Position numbers and translations under genes: made by a program
Shown here: positions 6,074 to 7,140 of the stretch, in pieces
Position numbering within the stretch: position 1 is the stretch's first letter
Layout of the letters: each line of letters starts with the position of its first letter
The notes under the pieces: generated by a model
Database searches by the model: none
Told to the model about the DNA's origin: nothing
Seen by the model: only the letters and a program-made list of their open reading frames with translations
Assembly (NCBI GenBank): GCA_964480425.1
Contig: CAYZPY010000129.1
Location: forward strand, 1-7,140
Direction of reading: 5' to 3'
Length of the DNA stretch: 7,140 nt
Origin: CAYYMD01 sp964480425
Lineage (GTDB): Bacteria; Planctomycetota; Phycisphaerae; SM23-33

Positions 6074-7018
6074 TTACATCGAGAATAACCTGCTTACCGA
6101 TTCGTTGTTGTGAATTCTATGTATCGCCTCGCCTATAAGTTCGGATATACCAAGGATCCTCAGTTTTCCGATCGCATCCACCTTTTCCTGTGGGATCGCG
6201 ATGGTGTCGGTCACTATGACCTCGTCAATCGGCGCATCGCGGAGTCTGTCCATCGCCGAGGGGCACAACACGCCGTGGGTGGCGCCGACGTACACGTTTC
6301 CGCTTCCGCTTTTCTTGCATAGTTCCGCCGCGGCGCAAACCGTTCCGGCGGTGGATATCATGTCGTCCATCATCAAGACGGTGCGACCTTCTATCTCGCC
6401 GATGATTCTCCCGGCCTCGACCTGGCTGCCGCTGACCCGGCGCTTGGATATTATCGCAAGGTCGCCGCCGAGGTGGTCGGCGTACATCCTGGCGCGCTTG
6501 GTGTTGCCGACGTCCGGGCTGACCAGCGCGAGGTTCGATAAATCCAGCTGCGAAAAATATTGCTGGAACACCGGCTCGGCGTAAAGGTTGTCCACCGGTA
6601 TGTCGAAAAAGCCCTGTATCTGGGCGGCGTGCAGGTCGACCGTCAGCACGCGGTTGGCCCCGGCGGTGGTTATCAGGTTCGCCGCCAGTTTTGCGGTTAT
6701 GGGAACCCGTCCCTCGTCCTTGCGGTCCTGGCGGGCGAAGCCGAAGTACGGTATCACCGCCGTTATCCTCGCCGCCGACGCCCGGCGAACACAGTCGATG
6801 AAGATCAGCAACTCCATCAGGTTCGTATCCTGCGGATACGACGTCGGCTGGATTATGAACACGTCCCGCCCGCGGATGTCCTGGTCAATCTTGACCAGCA
6901 GTTCGCCGTCGGGAAACTGCATGTATTTCACCGCGCCGAGTTCCACGTGCAGGTATTGGGCAATTTCCTGCGCCAGGCGCGGGTTCCCGCGCCCGCCGAA
7001 CACCACAAAATTGTTCAT
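6074..7018 (-). CDS. prs: Ribose-phosphate pyrophosphokinase (PRPP synthetase)
   Basis: The enzyme makes PRPP from ribose 5-phosphate and ATP, feeding purine, pyrimidine, NAD, histidine and tryptophan synthesis. The 314-residue product has the usual class I length. Visible are FPDGEL (35-40), the ATP-contacting YFGFARQDRK (91-100, with Arg96, Gln97, Asp98), DLHAAQIQGFF (128-138, His130), the flexible-loop ISKRR (190-194) and the PRPP loop MMDDMISTAGT (216-226). Ser222 replaces the more usual Asp of the DDMIDTAGT form. An in-frame start at 7066 would add 16 residues unlike the family. I chose ATG at 7018, where the sequence begins like other Prs proteins and GGAG is 8 bases upstream. It heads the visible protein-coding cluster, 67 bases after tRNA-Gln. 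Confidence 0.97.
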   Translation of the reverse strand: MNNFVVFGGRGNPRLAQEIAQYLHVELGAVKYMQFPDGELLVKIDQDIRGRDVFIIQPTSYPQDTNLMELLIFIDCVRRASAARITAVIPYFGFARQDRKDEGRVPITAKLAANLITTAGANRVLTVDLHAAQIQGFFDIPVDNLYAEPVFQQYFSQLDLSNLALVSPDVGNTKRARMYADHLGGDLAIISKRRVSGSQVEAGRIIGEIEGRTVLMMDDMISTAGTVCAAAELCKKSGSGNVYVGATHGVLCPSAMDRLRDAPIDEVIVTDTIAIPQEKVDAIGKLRILGISELIGEAIHRIHNNESVSRLFSM

Positions 7019-7026
7019 GTACCTTT

Positions 7027-7030
7027 CTCC
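7027..7030 (-). promoter_or_regulatory. Ribosome binding site deciding the prs start
   Basis: GGAG on the minus strand is 8 bases before the ATG at 7018, with AAAGG closer in. It rules in favour of the 314-residue product over the longer frame from 7066. Confidence 0.55.
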
Positions 7031-7085
7031 GGTTCGCCGATCTCGTCCGCCGTGCGGATTAACCACGCCGCGGGCGACGAAAATT

Positions 7086-7140
7086 CTACCCGGCCAGGAC
7101 TCGAACCTGGAACGGGAGGACCAAAACCTCCTGTGTTACC
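7086..7140 (-). tRNA. tRNA-Gln (anticodon UUG), 3' part, cut by the window edge
   Basis: On the minus strand an anticodon arm GGAGG-TTTTGGT-CCTCC gives anticodon TTG, reading CAA/CAG glutamine codons. It is followed by a 4-base variable region, a T arm CCAGG-TTCGAGT-CCTGG and the acceptor half CCGGGTA with discriminator G73. G73 and an A72 fit glutamine identity. The 5' acceptor strand and most of the D arm lie beyond position 7140. The CCA end is not encoded; AATTTT follows directly. The tRNA precedes prs by 67 bases on the same strand and might share its transcript. Confidence 0.93.

Noticed and set aside
7046..7058. Five-base-pair hairpin TCCGC-CGT-GCGGA between tRNA-Gln and prs
   Set aside because: It is too short and has no U-tract; such repeats are expected by chance in GC-rich DNA.

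Overview
The window is a GC-rich bacterial chromosomal segment. Nearly all of it is one tightly packed minus-strand housekeeping cluster, read from high to low coordinates: tRNA-Gln (cut by the window edge), prs, rplY, pth, rpsF, ssb, rpsR, rplI, dnaB. A convergent plus-strand gene, cut by the left edge, encodes the C-terminal part of a radical SAM/SPASM enzyme that looks like AhbC/NirJ, the siroheme-modifying enzymes. I see no insertion sequence, CRISPR array, prophage or toxin-antitoxin pair.

The core rpsF-ssb-rpsR-rplI-dnaB order is widespread in bacteria. Its extension upstream by prs, rplY (Ctc-type L25) and pth resembles, from memory, arrangements in Planctomycetota and a few related or environmental phyla. 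That order, the high GC, the long charged tails on ribosomal proteins and the AhbC-type enzyme make an environmental planctomycete (perhaps Phycisphaerae-like, and probably from an anaerobic lineage) my best guess. This is inference, not proof.

Layout: 2-916 ahbC-like (+, partial). 917-1133 is a convergent intergenic region with overlapping inverted repeats just after the stop and a short imperfect direct repeat. 1134-2525 is dnaB (-), followed by a 119-base spacer with a DnaA-box-like 9-mer. Then come rplI 2645-3208, rpsR 3237-3506, ssb 3573-4028, rpsF 4070-4681, pth 4690-5331, rplY 5353-6015 and prs 6074-7018 (all -). A tRNA-Gln(UUG) 3' part lies at 7086-7140 (-).

Functionally the cluster joins nucleotide precursor supply (PRPP), ribosome parts (L25, S6, S18, L9), peptidyl-tRNA recycling (Pth), single-strand DNA binding (SSB) and the replicative helicase (DnaB). 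Spacers of 8 to about 66 bases suggest co-transcription, with possible internal start points before rpsF and dnaB. I find no clear evidence of a new biological system. The points most worth a second look are the unusually long C-terminal tail of S6 (with lesser tails on L9 and L25), the AhbC-type haem gene, and a few small regulatory-looking sequences.
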